In this document: positions 25,647 to 35,874 of the stretch, in pieces
How the letters are laid out: every line of letters starts with the position of its first letter
How positions within the stretch are numbered: the first letter of the stretch is position 1
Origin: Sulfuricurvum sp.
GTDB taxonomy: Bacteria > Campylobacterota > Campylobacteria > Campylobacterales > Sulfurimonadaceae
DNA length: 64,000 nt
Direction: 5' to 3'
Assembly: GCA_024637295.1 (NCBI GenBank)
Contig: JAGXFL010000013.1
Span: forward strand, 62,001-126,000
Position numbers and translations under genes: made by a program
Notes under the pieces: generated by a model
Told to the model about the DNA's origin: nothing
The model's input: only the letters and a program-made list of their open reading frames with translations
Database searches by the model: none

Positions 25647-26663
25647 ATGGCGCTAAAAATCGCTATCAATGGATTTGGTCGAATCGGCCGTTGTGTGACA
25701 CGCTTGATAGCTTCACGTGATGACGTTGAGCTCGTAGCGATCAATGACATGGCCTCGATTGAGATGATGGTGTATTTGTTGCAAAATGATTCCATTCATG
25801 GCCCTTTTGACAAAGAGGTATCGGTCGTCGATGGGCGACATCTGAAAATTGGTTCCAAAACAATTACTGTTTTTTCCCAAAAAGATCCTAAAAATCTCAA
25901 TTTCGGTAGTTGTGCTGCGGATGTTGTCTTGGAATGCAGCGGTCTGTTTTTGACTGCTGAGTCAACATCTCATCATTTAGAAAAAGGGGTGAAAAAAGTA
26001 ATCATCTCTGCCCCCAAACAAGATGAGACGACACCAACCTTTGTCTTGGGTGTCAATCATCATTTGTATGAAGGTCAGGCAATTATTTCCAATGCATCCT
26101 GCACGACGAACTGTCTGGGACCTATTGCGAAGATCATCGATGAAGCGTATGGGATTGAAAAAGGGCTGATGACAACGATTCATGCTTATACGAACGGTCA
26201 GGCGATTATTGATTCTGCCCATGGTACGGATATGCGCCGTTCACGAGCAGCTGCAGTCAGTATGATTCCTACAACGACAGGTGCTGCAAAGGCCATATCA
26301 TTGGTTTTACCTTCATTGGAAGGGAAGCTTCACGGGCAAAGCGTACGGGTTCCAACTCCGGATGTATCGATGGTAGATCTAAATGTTCTGGTAAGCCAAA
26401 ATGTCACCAAAGAAGAGATCGTAGCACGGTTTAAAGAGCATGCAAATGGTTCAATGAGAGGGATATTGGAGGTAGATGAACGTTATCGTGTATCCCAAGA
26501 TTTTGTGGGATCGAGTTATAGCGCTATCGTTGCAGCTGATTTGGTTCAGGTTATTGATGGGAATATGGTTAAAATCATGGCATGGTATGACAATGAATGG
26601 GGCTATTCGAATCGTTTGATTGAGATGGCATTATATATTACAAATTTTGAGGAGCAAAAATGA
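25647..26663 (+). CDS. gap: glyceraldehyde-3-phosphate dehydrogenase
   Basis: Interconverts glyceraldehyde 3-phosphate and 1,3-bisphosphoglycerate. [14 protein letters not shown] is the NAD(P)-binding loop, SNASCTTNC holds the catalytic Cys, and [13 protein letters not shown] is the conserved C-terminal segment. 338 residues. It is the first gene of gap-pgk-tpiA-fabI, and its stop overlaps the pgk ATG by four bases. In an autotroph this operon would run in the gluconeogenic direction, which is an inference. Confidence 0.96.
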   Translation: MALKIAINGFGRIGRCVTRLIASRDDVELVAINDMASIEMMVYLLQNDSIHGPFDKEVSVVDGRHLKIGSKTITVFSQKDPKNLNFGSCAADVVLECSGLFLTAESTSHHLEKGVKKVIISAPKQDETTPTFVLGVNHHLYEGQAIISNASCTTNCLGPIAKIIDEAYGIEKGLMTTIHAYTNGQAIIDSAHGTDMRRSRAAAVSMIPTTTGAAKAISLVLPSLEGKLHGQSVRVPTPDVSMVDLNVLVSQNVTKEEIVARFKEHANGSMRGILEVDERYRVSQDFVGSSYSAIVAADLVQVIDGNMVKIMAWYDNEWGYSNRLIEMALYITNFEEQK

Positions 26664-27853
26664 AATTATTGAGTATAAAAGAGTGTGATTTGCATGAGAA
26701 AAAAGTTTTTATTCGATGTGATTTCAATGTTCCCATGGATGAGTTTGGCAATATAACGGATGACCGTCGAATCCGTTCAGCACTTTCAAGTATCAAATAC
26801 TGTCTTGATCAGGAGTGCGCGATTATCTTAGGATCCCATTTTGGTCGTCCAAAAGCAGGTGTGTTTAGCCAAGAAGATTCTCTTGCGCCTGTTGTGCTTC
26901 GGCTTCAGCAACTCTTGAAAATGGATGTTAAACTGGCTAAGGATGTGGTAGGCGAAGATGCGCATAAAATGGCACAGGAACTAAAGCCGGGTGAAGTATT
27001 GGTTCTTGAAAACTTGCGGTTTGAAAAAGGTGAGACTAAAAATGATCCCCAGTTTAGTGCGGCATTAGCATCTTTGGCAGAGGTGTATATCAATGATGCA
27101 TTTGGCGTAAGCCACCGTGCACATGCATCGGTTGAGGGAATCACGCAGCATTTTGACCGAGAACATAAAGCGGCAGGATTTTTATTGCTCAAAGAGATCG
27201 AGTTTTTTGATACATTATTAGAAACTCCTGCACGACCGTTTGCAGCAATTGTTGGCGGTAGTAAAGTCTCCGGTAAGCTCGAAGCATTAGTAAATCTATT
27301 GCCTCGCGTGGATAAGGTCCTCATTGGTGGAGGGATGGCATTTACGTTTCTCAAAGCAATGGGGTATGATGTAGGAAACTCTTTGGTAGAAGATGATTTG
27401 ATTGATGAAGCATCTAAAATCATGGAAGAAGCTAAACGATTGGGGGTAAAATTTTACCTTCCTGTCGATGTAGTTGCTGCTGAAACTTTTAGTGCCGATG
27501 CAAGTAGTCATGCCGTAAGTGCACAAGAGATCCCTTCTGGATGGATGGGATTGGATATTGGTCTTGCCAGTATTGAACTGTATCGAGAAGTTTTAGAAGA
27601 CGTTAAAACGATTTTATGGAATGGGCCTATGGGCGTGTATGAGATGGAGCGTTTTGCAAAAGGGTCCAATAAAATAGCCCATTTTTTAGCTGATTCTAAT
27701 GCAACGACCGTTGTAGGCGGTGGAGATACCGCAGATCTGGTTCAGCGTATCGGGTTGGATGAGGAGATGACCTTTATCTCTACGGGCGGTGGAGCATCGT
27801 TAGAGTTGTTAGAGGGCAAAGTGCTTCCCGGTGTTAAACCTTTGATGAAATAA
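26660..27853 (+). CDS. pgk: phosphoglycerate kinase
   Basis: Transfers phosphate between 1,3-bisphosphoglycerate and [23 protein letters not shown] (near residue 19) is the substrate-binding signature, VGGSKVSGK and [10 protein letters not shown] are typical, and GGGDTADLV near the C-terminus is the nucleotide-binding loop. 397 residues, standard for bacteria. It overlaps gap by ATGA and precedes tpiA by about ten bases. Confidence 0.96.
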   Translation: MKLLSIKECDLHEKKVFIRCDFNVPMDEFGNITDDRRIRSALSSIKYCLDQECAIILGSHFGRPKAGVFSQEDSLAPVVLRLQQLLKMDVKLAKDVVGEDAHKMAQELKPGEVLVLENLRFEKGETKNDPQFSAALASLAEVYINDAFGVSHRAHASVEGITQHFDREHKAAGFLLLKEIEFFDTLLETPARPFAAIVGGSKVSGKLEALVNLLPRVDKVLIGGGMAFTFLKAMGYDVGNSLVEDDLIDEASKIMEEAKRLGVKFYLPVDVVAAETFSADASSHAVSAQEIPSGWMGLDIGLASIELYREVLEDVKTILWNGPMGVYEMERFAKGSNKIAHFLADSNATTVVGGGDTADLVQRIGLDEEMTFISTGGGASLELLEGKVLPGVKPLMK

Positions 27854-27862
27854 GGAGTGGTC

Positions 27863-28573
27863 ATGATACTGTGTGCCAATTTTAAAGCCAATAAAACGCG
27901 CCAAGAGACACGAGCGTATATGGCCGTAGTGGAATCATTTGTCGCAGCCAATGAGATTGAAGATACCGTGATGGTATTTCCCCCTTTTACGGCATTGGAA
28001 CACCTTTCCCGTAATGTCCTCATAGGAGTGCAAAATGCATATCCTGCACAAAACGGTGCCTATACGGGAGAGATAACGCTTGAGCAACTCGATGAGTTTG
28101 GGATCAAAACTATTTTGATCGGTCATAGCGAACGTCGCCATGTTTTGGGTGAAACACAAGAACAGATTGCCGCTAAATTTCGTTTTTTTGCTGAAAATGG
28201 ATTTGTTATCATCTATTGTGTCGGTGAACCTATAGAAGTACGTGAACTTGGGGACAAAGCCTTGATGCAGTATGTAGACGCACAGTTTGAAGGAATCGAT
28301 TGTAATTACACGGATTTGATTATTGCGTATGAACCGGTATGGGCAATCGGTACGGGTCTTACACCTACTACAGATCAAATTGTTACCATGCATTCGGCAT
28401 TGCGTGCTAAAACTTCAGCACCACTCTTATATGGAGGCAGCGTAAAGGTTGATAATGCGCAAAGCATTATGGAATTGGATAACGTTGATGGCGTGTTAGT
28501 GGGTTCAGCATCACTGGGCGCTAACGATTTTTGCGAAATGATAGCTCTTGCGGCAGAGTTAAAACAAGTATAA
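27863..28573 (+). CDS. tpiA: triosephosphate isomerase
   Basis: Interconverts dihydroxyacetone phosphate and glyceraldehyde 3-phosphate. ANFKANKT holds the N-terminal catalytic Lys, GHSERRH the catalytic His region, and AYEPVWAIGTG the catalytic Glu and flexible loop. The TAAGGAG at 27851-27857 fits ATG 27863 rather than the in-frame GTG at 27857, giving 236 residues, the short form usual in this phylum. Confidence 0.95.
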   Translation: MILCANFKANKTRQETRAYMAVVESFVAANEIEDTVMVFPPFTALEHLSRNVLIGVQNAYPAQNGAYTGEITLEQLDEFGIKTILIGHSERRHVLGETQEQIAAKFRFFAENGFVIIYCVGEPIEVRELGDKALMQYVDAQFEGIDCNYTDLIIAYEPVWAIGTGLTPTTDQIVTMHSALRAKTSAPLLYGGSVKVDNAQSIMELDNVDGVLVGSASLGANDFCEMIALAAELKQV

Positions 28574-28584
28574 AGGAAAGATGA

Positions 28585-29409
<825 letters not shown>

Positions 29410-29419
29410 TCTTCTCGTC

Positions 29420-29836
29420 TTATTTTCCAATCACAGGCAGTGCATTGACTGCATCAATATGAGAGGCCTCTTTAGGCTTTCCTGCATTCATCTTCGCTTT
29501 ATTCTCGTTATACACTTTCCATTTATCGGCATAGCTTTGTAATGTAAACGGCTTTTCATCCGTCACAACCGTTGTATCTGTTGGGGTAGTAGGAACAGTT
29601 AAACTACCTTCAGGCGTAGAAGAGGAGACAGCTGATGTCCCAGTCGTAGTATTGGGAATCCAATCTTCTTTTAGCCAAGAATCCAATGAATTTTGCATTG
29701 TACCACCCTTTGATACTGAGGTAGTATTCGGTGATACACTATTTAAGGAACTGTTTTGAGAGGGAGAAACAGCACTAAGTGAGGTGGACCCAACGAGGAG
29801 AAGAGAGGTTAAAAAAAGTGGTGATGATAAATGCAT
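29420..29836 (-). CDS. small exported Ser/Thr-rich protein of unknown function
   Basis: A 138-residue protein with a clear signal peptide (SSPLFLTSLLLVGSTSLSA, cleavage near 22). A low-complexity Ser/Thr/Pro/Asn-rich stretch (about 23-95) follows, then a short charged tail (about 97-138: SYADKWKVYNENKAKMNAG). The tail looks like a small helical domain. No family is recognised. Its promoter region holds a TGATTTAAATTTAATCA palindrome like the nitrate promoters, with TATAGT on this strand exactly 40 bases from the palindrome centre. That suggests it belongs to the same regulon. Confidence 0.65.
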   Translation of the reverse strand: MHLSSPLFLTSLLLVGSTSLSAVSPSQNSSLNSVSPNTTSVSKGGTMQNSLDSWLKEDWIPNTTTGTSAVSSSTPEGSLTVPTTPTDTTVVTDEKPFTLQSYADKWKVYNENKAKMNAGKPKEASHIDAVNALPVIGK

Positions 29837-29877
29837 AGGAATACATCCTTTTTTCTAAATATTTAAGACTAATTTGT

Positions 29878-29931
29878 ACTATAGCATAAATCAATCAAAA
29901 AATTTAAAAGCAACTGATTTAAATTTAATCA
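29878..29931 (-). promoter_or_regulatory. fourth copy of the nitrate-type palindrome with -10 box facing the small exported protein
   Basis: TGATTTAAATTTAATCA spans 29915-29931 (centre 29923). On the minus strand TATAGT starts at 29883, exactly 40 bases from the centre, matching the three nitrate promoters. The second dyad (AGAT-N6-ATCT) is missing. On the plus strand no -10 box occurs at the same distance, so the target should be the small exported protein and not the porin. Confidence 0.55.
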
Positions 29932-30001
29932 CAAAAATATCAAATTCCATGATATAGGGGCTTCTTCGAAAATAATGATAAGTAAAAGAGAATAATATTA
30001 T

Positions 30002-30034
30002 TACAGCGTTATTTAAGAAATACAGCGTTACAAT
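30002..30034 (+). promoter_or_regulatory. tandem TACAGCGTTA repeats and -10 box before the porin gene
   Basis: TACAGCGTTA occurs twice, at 30002-30011 and 30021-30030, 19 bases apart. A TACAAT -10 box (30029-30034) overlaps the end of the second copy. Two direct repeats about two helical turns apart on one face of the DNA are typical of response-regulator sites. The regulator is unknown. The porin start at 30096 follows with an AAGGAG ribosome site. Confidence 0.45.
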
Positions 30035-30095
30035 GTTTTTTGACGAAACAATATCAGGGTAAAACCCAAAGTCAAGCTATGCTTAAGGAGAATGA

Positions 30096-31388
30096 ATGAA
30101 ATTAGTTAAAATGAGTCTTGCAGCTGCTGTGTTGCTAGGTGCGAGCGCATTCGCAATCGATAATGTAAAAGTGAGTGGTGACGCTAAACTTTTCTACAGT
30201 ACAGATAATATGGAGAAGGCTGTTGGAACAGCAAAAGACGGTTTATTTGGTCAAACAAACAGTGTTGGTGATACGGCACTTCGTATTGGTGCAACGGGCG
30301 ATTTGACAAAAAATGTTTCTTTTGGTGCAACATTATATGCAGTTTCCACTCTTGGTCTAGAAAACAATCTTGTATCACAAACATGGACTGGTGCTCGTAC
30401 TGGTGTAAAAGACAATGCATGGATGGGTGAGCTTTGGATGGCTGCAACTGCTGGTAAGACGACAGCAAAAGTGGGTCGTATGGAGCTTGATACACCGTTC
30501 GCATTTTCTGAAAAATGGTCAACGGTTCCAAATACATTCAATGCAGCAGTATTGATTAATACAGACATTCCTGATACTACCGTAGTAGGTGCATGGGTTG
30601 GTCAAGGAAATGGACTTAATCCGGTTGGGACTGAGAACAACAACACAGTAGGCTGGGACTACATGGGTAATGATTTCACAACATTTGGTTCTCGTGGTGC
30701 GTATGCAGCAGGAGTTATTAATAACTCATTCAAACCATTGGTTGCACAAGCATGGTATTACAATGTAACAGACGTAGCAGATGCGTATTGGTTGCAAGCG
30801 GATTGGGATTGCCAGTTGGTTGACGGTGTAAAATTGGGTGTTCAGTATGCAAATATGGATCCTAAAGCTATGTTGAATGCTCAAAAAGATTCTACTGCGT
30901 ATGCAGCTAAAGTAGCTTATAGCGGTGTTAAGGACTTAACATTGACGGCTGCGTATTCAAGTGCAGACAAAGACAATGGAGCATTGCGCATCGCAAACGT
31001 AGGAACGGCTAATACTATGGCTGTAAAGGATTATGCTACTGCTAATGGTAAATTCGCTGCGCAGTCAAAATTGTACACTGAAGCGTGGTGGAATTTTGGT
31101 TACGTAGGTCAAGCAGGTGCGGATGCTGTTATGCTATCTGCAGCGTATGATGCAGGTTTTGCACAGCTTTTTGCGCAATTTACGGATATTGATATGAAGT
31201 CAGCTACTGCGACTACTACGACAAATGTGACAGAAGTAACGGTTACAGCTACTAAATCATATGGACCATTGGATACTACGTTAGCGTATATCTCAACGGC
31301 TGCAGATGATCAAAATACTGTACTTGCTGGTGCTAATAACGGTAAACGTTACGATACCGTTCAAGCGTACCTTACGTTTAAATTCTAA
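30096..31388 (+). CDS. major outer-membrane porin-like protein
   Basis: A 430-residue exported barrel protein. Signal peptide cleavage is expected near residue 20 (GASAFA). Many amphipathic strands follow, and the C-terminus is AYLTFKF with a terminal Phe. It resembles porins of Campylobacterota in size and layout, and differs clearly from the porin at 12626. It has its own promoter with tandem repeats, a strong AAGGAG site and a strong terminator, which fits an abundant monocistronic product. The substrate is unknown. Confidence 0.83.
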   Translation: MKLVKMSLAAAVLLGASAFAIDNVKVSGDAKLFYSTDNMEKAVGTAKDGLFGQTNSVGDTALRIGATGDLTKNVSFGATLYAVSTLGLENNLVSQTWTGARTGVKDNAWMGELWMAATAGKTTAKVGRMELDTPFAFSEKWSTVPNTFNAAVLINTDIPDTTVVGAWVGQGNGLNPVGTENNNTVGWDYMGNDFTTFGSRGAYAAGVINNSFKPLVAQAWYYNVTDVADAYWLQADWDCQLVDGVKLGVQYANMDPKAMLNAQKDSTAYAAKVAYSGVKDLTLTAAYSSADKDNGALRIANVGTANTMAVKDYATANGKFAAQSKLYTEAWWNFGYVGQAGADAVMLSAAYDAGFAQLFAQFTDIDMKSATATTTTNVTEVTVTATKSYGPLDTTLAYISTAADDQNTVLAGANNGKRYDTVQAYLTFKF

Positions 31389-31405
31389 GAGTTATTTATT
31401 ACTCT

Positions 31406-31438
31406 TTCACCCTTCGGGGTGAATACTTCTTTTTTTTA
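31406..31438 (+). terminator. strong intrinsic terminator after the porin gene
   Basis: TTCACCC pairs with GGGTGAA around a TTCG loop closed by C-G, an extra-stable UUCG tetraloop. After a few bases a run of eight T residues follows. This is the clearest intrinsic terminator in the window. Confidence 0.85.
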
Positions 31439-31452
31439 TTTCTCCCTTCCGA

Positions 31453-31458
31453 TATAAT
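31453..31458 (+). promoter_or_regulatory. -10 box giving a probably leaderless oppB-like transcript
   Basis: A perfect TATAAT ends only six bases before the ATG at 31465. Transcription should begin at or next to the A of the start codon, and there is no ribosome binding site between the box and the gene. Confidence 0.5.
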
Positions 31459-31464
31459 CTTTTT

Positions 31465-32418
31465 ATGAAATATTTACTCCGCTCTTTGTCCTATACTTTT
31501 TTGATGTTACTGTTGATCTCTCTGTTATCCTTTGGGGCGATACACATGGCACCTAACAGTTTTATGGGGGGCGAACTCAATCCCAATATGACGCCTGAAG
31601 CGATTGCACAGCTTAAAGCAATTTATGGTCTTGATAAACCACTTATCCGTCAATACAGTGATTGGATAGTTAATCTAGTACAGCTTAATTTCGGTATCTC
31701 ATTCGTCAGCGGTGCACAAGTCAGCTCAGTTGTGGCTGAACGTCTTCCTGTGACACTGTGGATGAATATTATTGCACTGGTGGTGACTTTTGTCTTGTCA
31801 TTGTGGATGGGGATAAAAGCTGCGATGTCGCATGACAAGAGTGGTGACCATGTCATAACTCAAATCTCATTACTTAGTTTTGCGATGCCTTCGTATTATT
31901 TGGCATTGGTACTGATGATGGTGTTGAGTGTTACGCTTGGGTGGTTTCCTATTGCAGGCTTGCATTCACTCGAGCCGCCGCAAGGGCTTGAGTATTATCT
32001 GGATATGGCGTGGCACCTTGTTTTGCCTATTGGGGTAATGGTGTTTGTAGGGGTGGGAAGTTTAGTATTGTATATTCGCTCATTAACGCTTGAGATTCTC
32101 AAAAGTGATTATATCTATTTTGCCCGTGCACGAGGTATTGATGAGTCAAAACTGATCCGGTATTTTATTCTTCCCAATCTGCTCCCTCCGATTGTGACGA
32201 TGCTAGGGCTTTCATTGCCGGGTCTTATCGGAGGATCGGTGATATTGGAATCAATTTTTGGAATTGAGGGGATGGGGCAGCTTTTTTATATGAGCGCTAT
32301 GAGTCGTGATTATCCGGTGATTATGGGAATTTTGATGATGAGTGCGTTTTTGACACTCATCGGCAATCAGATTGCCGACGTAGTACTGTTAAGGCTTAAC
32401 CCATTTGTGAAACGGTAA
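31465..32418 (+). CDS. orphan OppB/DppB-type ABC transporter permease
   Basis: A 317-residue inner-membrane permease of peptide/nickel importers. The N-terminus has the family layout, one helix then GLDKPLIRQYSDWIVNLVQL and FGISFVSGAQV. The EAA loop reads ARARGIDESKLIRYFILPN, and GGSVILESIFGIEGMGQLF is the typical C-terminal signature. About six helices are seen. No binding protein, second permease or ATPase lies next to it, so its partners must be encoded elsewhere. It ends four bases before the convergent nusA. Substrate unknown. Confidence 0.88.
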   Translation: MKYLLRSLSYTFLMLLLISLLSFGAIHMAPNSFMGGELNPNMTPEAIAQLKAIYGLDKPLIRQYSDWIVNLVQLNFGISFVSGAQVSSVVAERLPVTLWMNIIALVVTFVLSLWMGIKAAMSHDKSGDHVITQISLLSFAMPSYYLALVLMMVLSVTLGWFPIAGLHSLEPPQGLEYYLDMAWHLVLPIGVMVFVGVGSLVLYIRSLTLEILKSDYIYFARARGIDESKLIRYFILPNLLPPIVTMLGLSLPGLIGGSVILESIFGIEGMGQLFYMSAMSRDYPVIMGILMMSAFLTLIGNQIADVVLLRLNPFVKR

Positions 32419-32422
32419 GGGA

Positions 32423-33544
32423 CTAATTTCCAAAAAGTGCTTCGAGAGAACCGATACCCTCTTTTTTGTCTTCAGATGAAGTTGCACTATCACCTTGCTC
32501 TTTGAGCTCGATGATGTAGCCTGTCAGCATGGATGCAAGACGAATATTGATTCCACTTTTTCCGATCGCTTTTGATTTTTGATCACTTGGCAACGTGATG
32601 ATGGCTTTTTTCTCATCACCCTCACCTTCGGTGATGGACACAGAGCTGATAATAGCAGGGCTCATCGCGCGTGAGATAAATAGCTCAGGGGAAGCACTGT
32701 ACTCGATACAGTCTATATTCTCTCCACATAACTCTTCACTAACAGCATTGATGCGCACACCACGAACACCAACAGTTGCCCCAATAGGATCGATTTGCGG
32801 TCGGATAGTATAAAGAGCAATTTTTGCACGCTCACCTGGAATACGGGCACATTTTTCGATGATAACGATACCGTCTTTGATCTCAGGTACTTCGAGGGCA
32901 AGTAATTCTTCAAGGAACTTTGGAGAAGTACGTGAAAGCTCCATACCTATTCCTGTATTTTTGTCGACTTGGACACGGCGAACGATGGCACTTACGACAT
33001 CACCGACTTTGAACTTTTCACCTTTGATACGGTTTTTCATCGGCAATACGGCACGAATCTCATCGATTTCAATGGTCGTGTTTTGGTCATTGTCTACGCG
33101 GGTGACACGGCCTGATACGATTTGATTGATCTTGCTTTTGTATTTATCGTAGAGATCGTTTTCAACAAGACGCTGTATGTGAAATTCGATTTCACGGTGC
33201 AGCGTTGCAAAGGCACTACGGCCATAGGTCTCAATATCATGTTCCATTTGGAGTTGATCACCGATCTCTGCTTCATCATCGATCTCACGTGCTTCAGTGA
33301 TGCTCATGTAAGCACCGGCTGACTCACTTTCTAATTCAGGCGATTCATCAGCAATGACGGTGATTACTTGGCGTAATTTGACCCCTTTGGTCTGATCATC
33401 AATATCCGCTTCAAAAGCAAAAGTCGGATTAATGATCCGTTTTGCTGTTTGGACAAAAGAGGTTTTAATAGCCTCTTTAACATTGTCACGGCTGAGCCCT
33501 TTTTCGTTGGCTATTGAATCAATAATGTCTAGAATATTTTCCAT
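32423..33544 (-). CDS. nusA: transcription termination/antitermination factor NusA
   Basis: RNA polymerase-associated factor for pausing, termination and antitermination. The N-terminal polymerase-binding domain (about 1-125), an S1 domain (about 130-195: GRVTRVDNDQNTTIEIDE) and two KH domains (about 230-350, with VGVRGVRINAVSEEL and KAIGKSGINIRLAS) are present. At 373 residues it lacks the C-terminal acidic repeats of E. coli NusA, as is normal in this phylum. It is not in the usual rimP-nusA-infB setting. Confidence 0.94.
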   Translation of the reverse strand: MENILDIIDSIANEKGLSRDNVKEAIKTSFVQTAKRIINPTFAFEADIDDQTKGVKLRQVITVIADESPELESESAGAYMSITEAREIDDEAEIGDQLQMEHDIETYGRSAFATLHREIEFHIQRLVENDLYDKYKSKINQIVSGRVTRVDNDQNTTIEIDEIRAVLPMKNRIKGEKFKVGDVVSAIVRRVQVDKNTGIGMELSRTSPKFLEELLALEVPEIKDGIVIIEKCARIPGERAKIALYTIRPQIDPIGATVGVRGVRINAVSEELCGENIDCIEYSASPELFISRAMSPAIISSVSITEGEGDEKKAIITLPSDQKSKAIGKSGINIRLASMLTGYIIELKEQGDSATSSEDKKEGIGSLEALFGN

Positions 33545-33662
33545 GCGGATGTCCTCATTGGGGGTATATCATAAAAAAATAAAGAGTAAATGGGAAGCTT
33601 TTTTATGAAGGAATAGAATTATACAATAGATTCACTTAATGGGATATTTATTGAAACACGGA

Positions 33663-33668
33663 TATAAT
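33663..33668 (+). promoter_or_regulatory. -10 box of the HP0268-like/miaB operon
   Basis: TATAAT with start of transcription expected near 33675. The first gene starts at 33712 after an AAGGGG ribosome site. Confidence 0.5.
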
Positions 33669-33711
33669 CCCCTAATAATCAAGAACTCAAATAAGCCAAG
33701 GGGTAGACACA

Positions 33712-33954
33712 ATGGAACTTAAAGTAGCACGCAACGATCACGATGCTAAACCGAAAAAAATCGACCTCAAAAAGATGACGGAAATGGTTGAAAAAAGCAA
33801 TTCATTGATTTTTTATTTTGACCGTGAAAATTCTCATAAAGATCTTTTAGCATTGCAAGATCATTTTGAAGGTATGGGAAAAAGCTTTTACATGCGGGAA
33901 GTTCGTTTTGGACTTTCTGCAAATGAGTACATGTATGAGGTACACATTCTCTAA
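33712..33954 (+). CDS. HP0268-like small protein (possible nuclease)
   Basis: An 80-residue protein of the same length and character as Helicobacter pylori HP0268, a Campylobacterota-restricted protein reported to have nicking endonuclease and ribonuclease activity. [20 protein letters not shown] and [20 protein letters not shown] are the recognisable parts. As in H. pylori, where HP0269 is the miaB homologue, it lies directly before miaB; here the stop overlaps the miaB ATG by one base. The assignment is from memory of the family and gene order, not a search. Confidence 0.8.
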   Translation: MELKVARNDHDAKPKKIDLKKMTEMVEKSNSLIFYFDRENSHKDLLALQDHFEGMGKSFYMREVRFGLSANEYMYEVHIL

Positions 33955-35255
33955 TGTCTAAAAAGCTTTTTATCGAGACTCTGGGATGTGCGATGAACGT
34001 TCGCGATTCGGAGCATATGATTGCTGAGCTTAACGCATCAGAAGGGTATGAACTAACGACGGATGCTCGTGAAGCCGACCTTATTATGATCAATACCTGT
34101 TCGGTTCGTGAAAAACCGGTGCATAAACTTTTTTCAGAATTAGGTGTTTTCAATCGACTCAAAAAAGAGGGTGCAAAAATCGGTGTGTGTGGATGTACAG
34201 CATCACACTTGGGTAAAGAGATCATTAAAAAAGCACCCTTTGTCAATTTTGTATTGGGTGCTCGCAATGTCTCGAAAATAGCCGATATTGTGCACAAAGA
34301 CAAGGCGGTAGAGATTGATATCGATTACGATGAATCTCAATTTGCTTTCAAAGATTTTCGTTCCAGCGGACACAAAGCGTATATCAATATCTCCATCGGG
34401 TGCGATAAGCAATGTACGTTTTGTATTGTCCCTAAAACGCGTGGAGATGAGATCTCTATTCCCTCAGATTTGATCGTCTCAGAAGCGGCTAAAGCTGCTG
34501 AAAACGGTGTCAAAGAGATCTTTTTATTGGGTCAAAATGTGAACAATTATGGGCGTCGTTTTTCGGGTGAACATGAAAAAGTCAACTTTACAGAACTGCT
34601 GCGCCGTGTGAGTGTGGTGGAAGGCGTTGAGCGTATCCGATTTACCTCACCGCATCCGTTGCACATGGATGATGAGTTTATCGAAGAGTTTGCTAAAAAT
34701 CCTAAAATTTGTAAATCGATGCACATGCCGCTTCAAAGCGGATCAACAGAAATCCTCAAAGCGATGAAACGCGGATATACCAAAGAGTGGTTTTTGAACC
34801 GCGTAGAAAAATTGCGCTCAATGGTTCCGGATGTGAGTATCAGTACCGATATAATCGTCGCCTTTCCAGGTGAGAGCGATGAAGATTTTGAACACACGAT
34901 GGATGTGGTGCGAAAGGTACGTTTTGAGCAGGTATTTAGTTTTAAATATTCGCCTCGACCACTAACAGAAGCGGAAGCATTTACGAACGTTGTTGATTCA
35001 GAAGTGGGGTCCGAGCGTTTAAGCACTCTTCAAGCCTATCATGACTCTATTTTGGATGATCTCAAGGTAGTTAATCTTGGCAAAATCGTGGAAGTCTATT
35101 TTGAAGAATTGCGCAGTGACGGTTATGTCGCCGGACGCAGTGATAACAACATCATGATAAAAGCTAAGGGAAGCGAAGAATGGCTGGGTAAAATTGCCAA
35201 CGTAAAAATTACGGAGGTTTCCCGTATGGTTCAATACGGAGAGATACTTGCGTAA
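33954..35255 (+). CDS. miaB: tRNA-2-methylthio-N6-dimethylallyladenosine synthase
   Basis: Radical-SAM methylthiotransferase that adds a methylthio group at C2 of i6A37 in tRNA, the step after MiaA. The N-terminal UPF0004 domain supplies three Cys ligands (TLGCAMN, NTCSVRE, VCGCTAS), the radical-SAM cluster is [16 protein letters not shown], and a TRAM domain lies at the C-terminus. 433 residues. It overlaps the HP0268-like gene at its start and the acyltransferase-like gene at its end, so the three form a coupled unit. Confidence 0.95.
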   Translation: MSKKLFIETLGCAMNVRDSEHMIAELNASEGYELTTDAREADLIMINTCSVREKPVHKLFSELGVFNRLKKEGAKIGVCGCTASHLGKEIIKKAPFVNFVLGARNVSKIADIVHKDKAVEIDIDYDESQFAFKDFRSSGHKAYINISIGCDKQCTFCIVPKTRGDEISIPSDLIVSEAAKAAENGVKEIFLLGQNVNNYGRRFSGEHEKVNFTELLRRVSVVEGVERIRFTSPHPLHMDDEFIEEFAKNPKICKSMHMPLQSGSTEILKAMKRGYTKEWFLNRVEKLRSMVPDVSISTDIIVAFPGESDEDFEHTMDVVRKVRFEQVFSFKYSPRPLTEAEAFTNVVDSEVGSERLSTLQAYHDSILDDLKVVNLGKIVEVYFEELRSDGYVAGRSDNNIMIKAKGSEEWLGKIANVKITEVSRMVQYGEILA

Positions 35256-35874
35256 GCGTTTTTTACGCGCGCTTGCACTTACTCTTGTCCCATTTATCGG
35301 GGCGCTTCTTATCCGTCTGATTTATTTCACTTCACGAAAACATTTTCACATGCCTCAAACGGTTCCTCAAGAGCCAGTTATTTTTGCATTTTGGCATGGC
35401 GATTTACTTCTTCAGCCCTATCTTTATTATCAATTTCGAAAAACTCCCAAAGCAAAAGTCCTTATCAGTGATCATTTTGACGGTCAGATCATTGCCCGTA
35501 TCATGACCTTTTTTCGTTTAGGTACGATTCATGGTTCAACAACGCGGGGCGGTGCAAAAGTACTGATTCAAGGACTTAAGTCACTTTCAGAAGGTTACGA
35601 TATCGGAATCACTCCTGATGGTCCAAAAGGACCTCGTTATACAGTGAGCGATGGAGTCGTTGTCATGGCACAAAAACGCAAAACAAAGGTGATCGTATAC
35701 AGTTGTGTCCCCTCGTCGTTTTGGCAGTTGGGTAGTTGGGACAGTTTTGTGATCCCTAAACCTTTTGGTGTATTGAATTTTTATGCCTCTGAGCCTATTG
35801 ATTTGGAAGGGATGGAGATGGATGTGGCAAAAGAGCATTTGCGCCAAATCTTGATGATTCATGCCTTGCCATGA
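35248..35874 (+). CDS. DUF374 / lysophospholipid acyltransferase-like protein
   Basis: A 208-residue protein with an N-terminal hydrophobic helix (about 7-25). [15 protein letters not shown] carries the His of an acyltransferase-type motif, [15 protein letters not shown] follows, and [17 protein letters not shown] matches DUF374 proteins, related to LpxL/PlsC acyltransferases. It probably adds an acyl chain to lipid A or a phospholipid at the inner membrane, but the reaction is unproven. It starts at TTG 35248 within the end of miaB. In H. pylori the gene after the miaB homologue is of the same kind, to my recollection. Confidence 0.82.
   Translation: MRKRFLRALALTLVPFIGALLIRLIYFTSRKHFHMPQTVPQEPVIFAFWHGDLLLQPYLYYQFRKTPKAKVLISDHFDGQIIARIMTFFRLGTIHGSTTRGGAKVLIQGLKSLSEGYDIGITPDGPKGPRYTVSDGVVVMAQKRKTKVIVYSCVPSSFWQLGSWDSFVIPKPFGVLNFYASEPIDLEGMEMDVAKEHLRQILMIHALP

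Noticed and set aside
30002-30030. CRISPR-like repeat
   Set aside because: Only two 10-base copies are present, with no further units and no cas gene; it fits a tandem regulator site.
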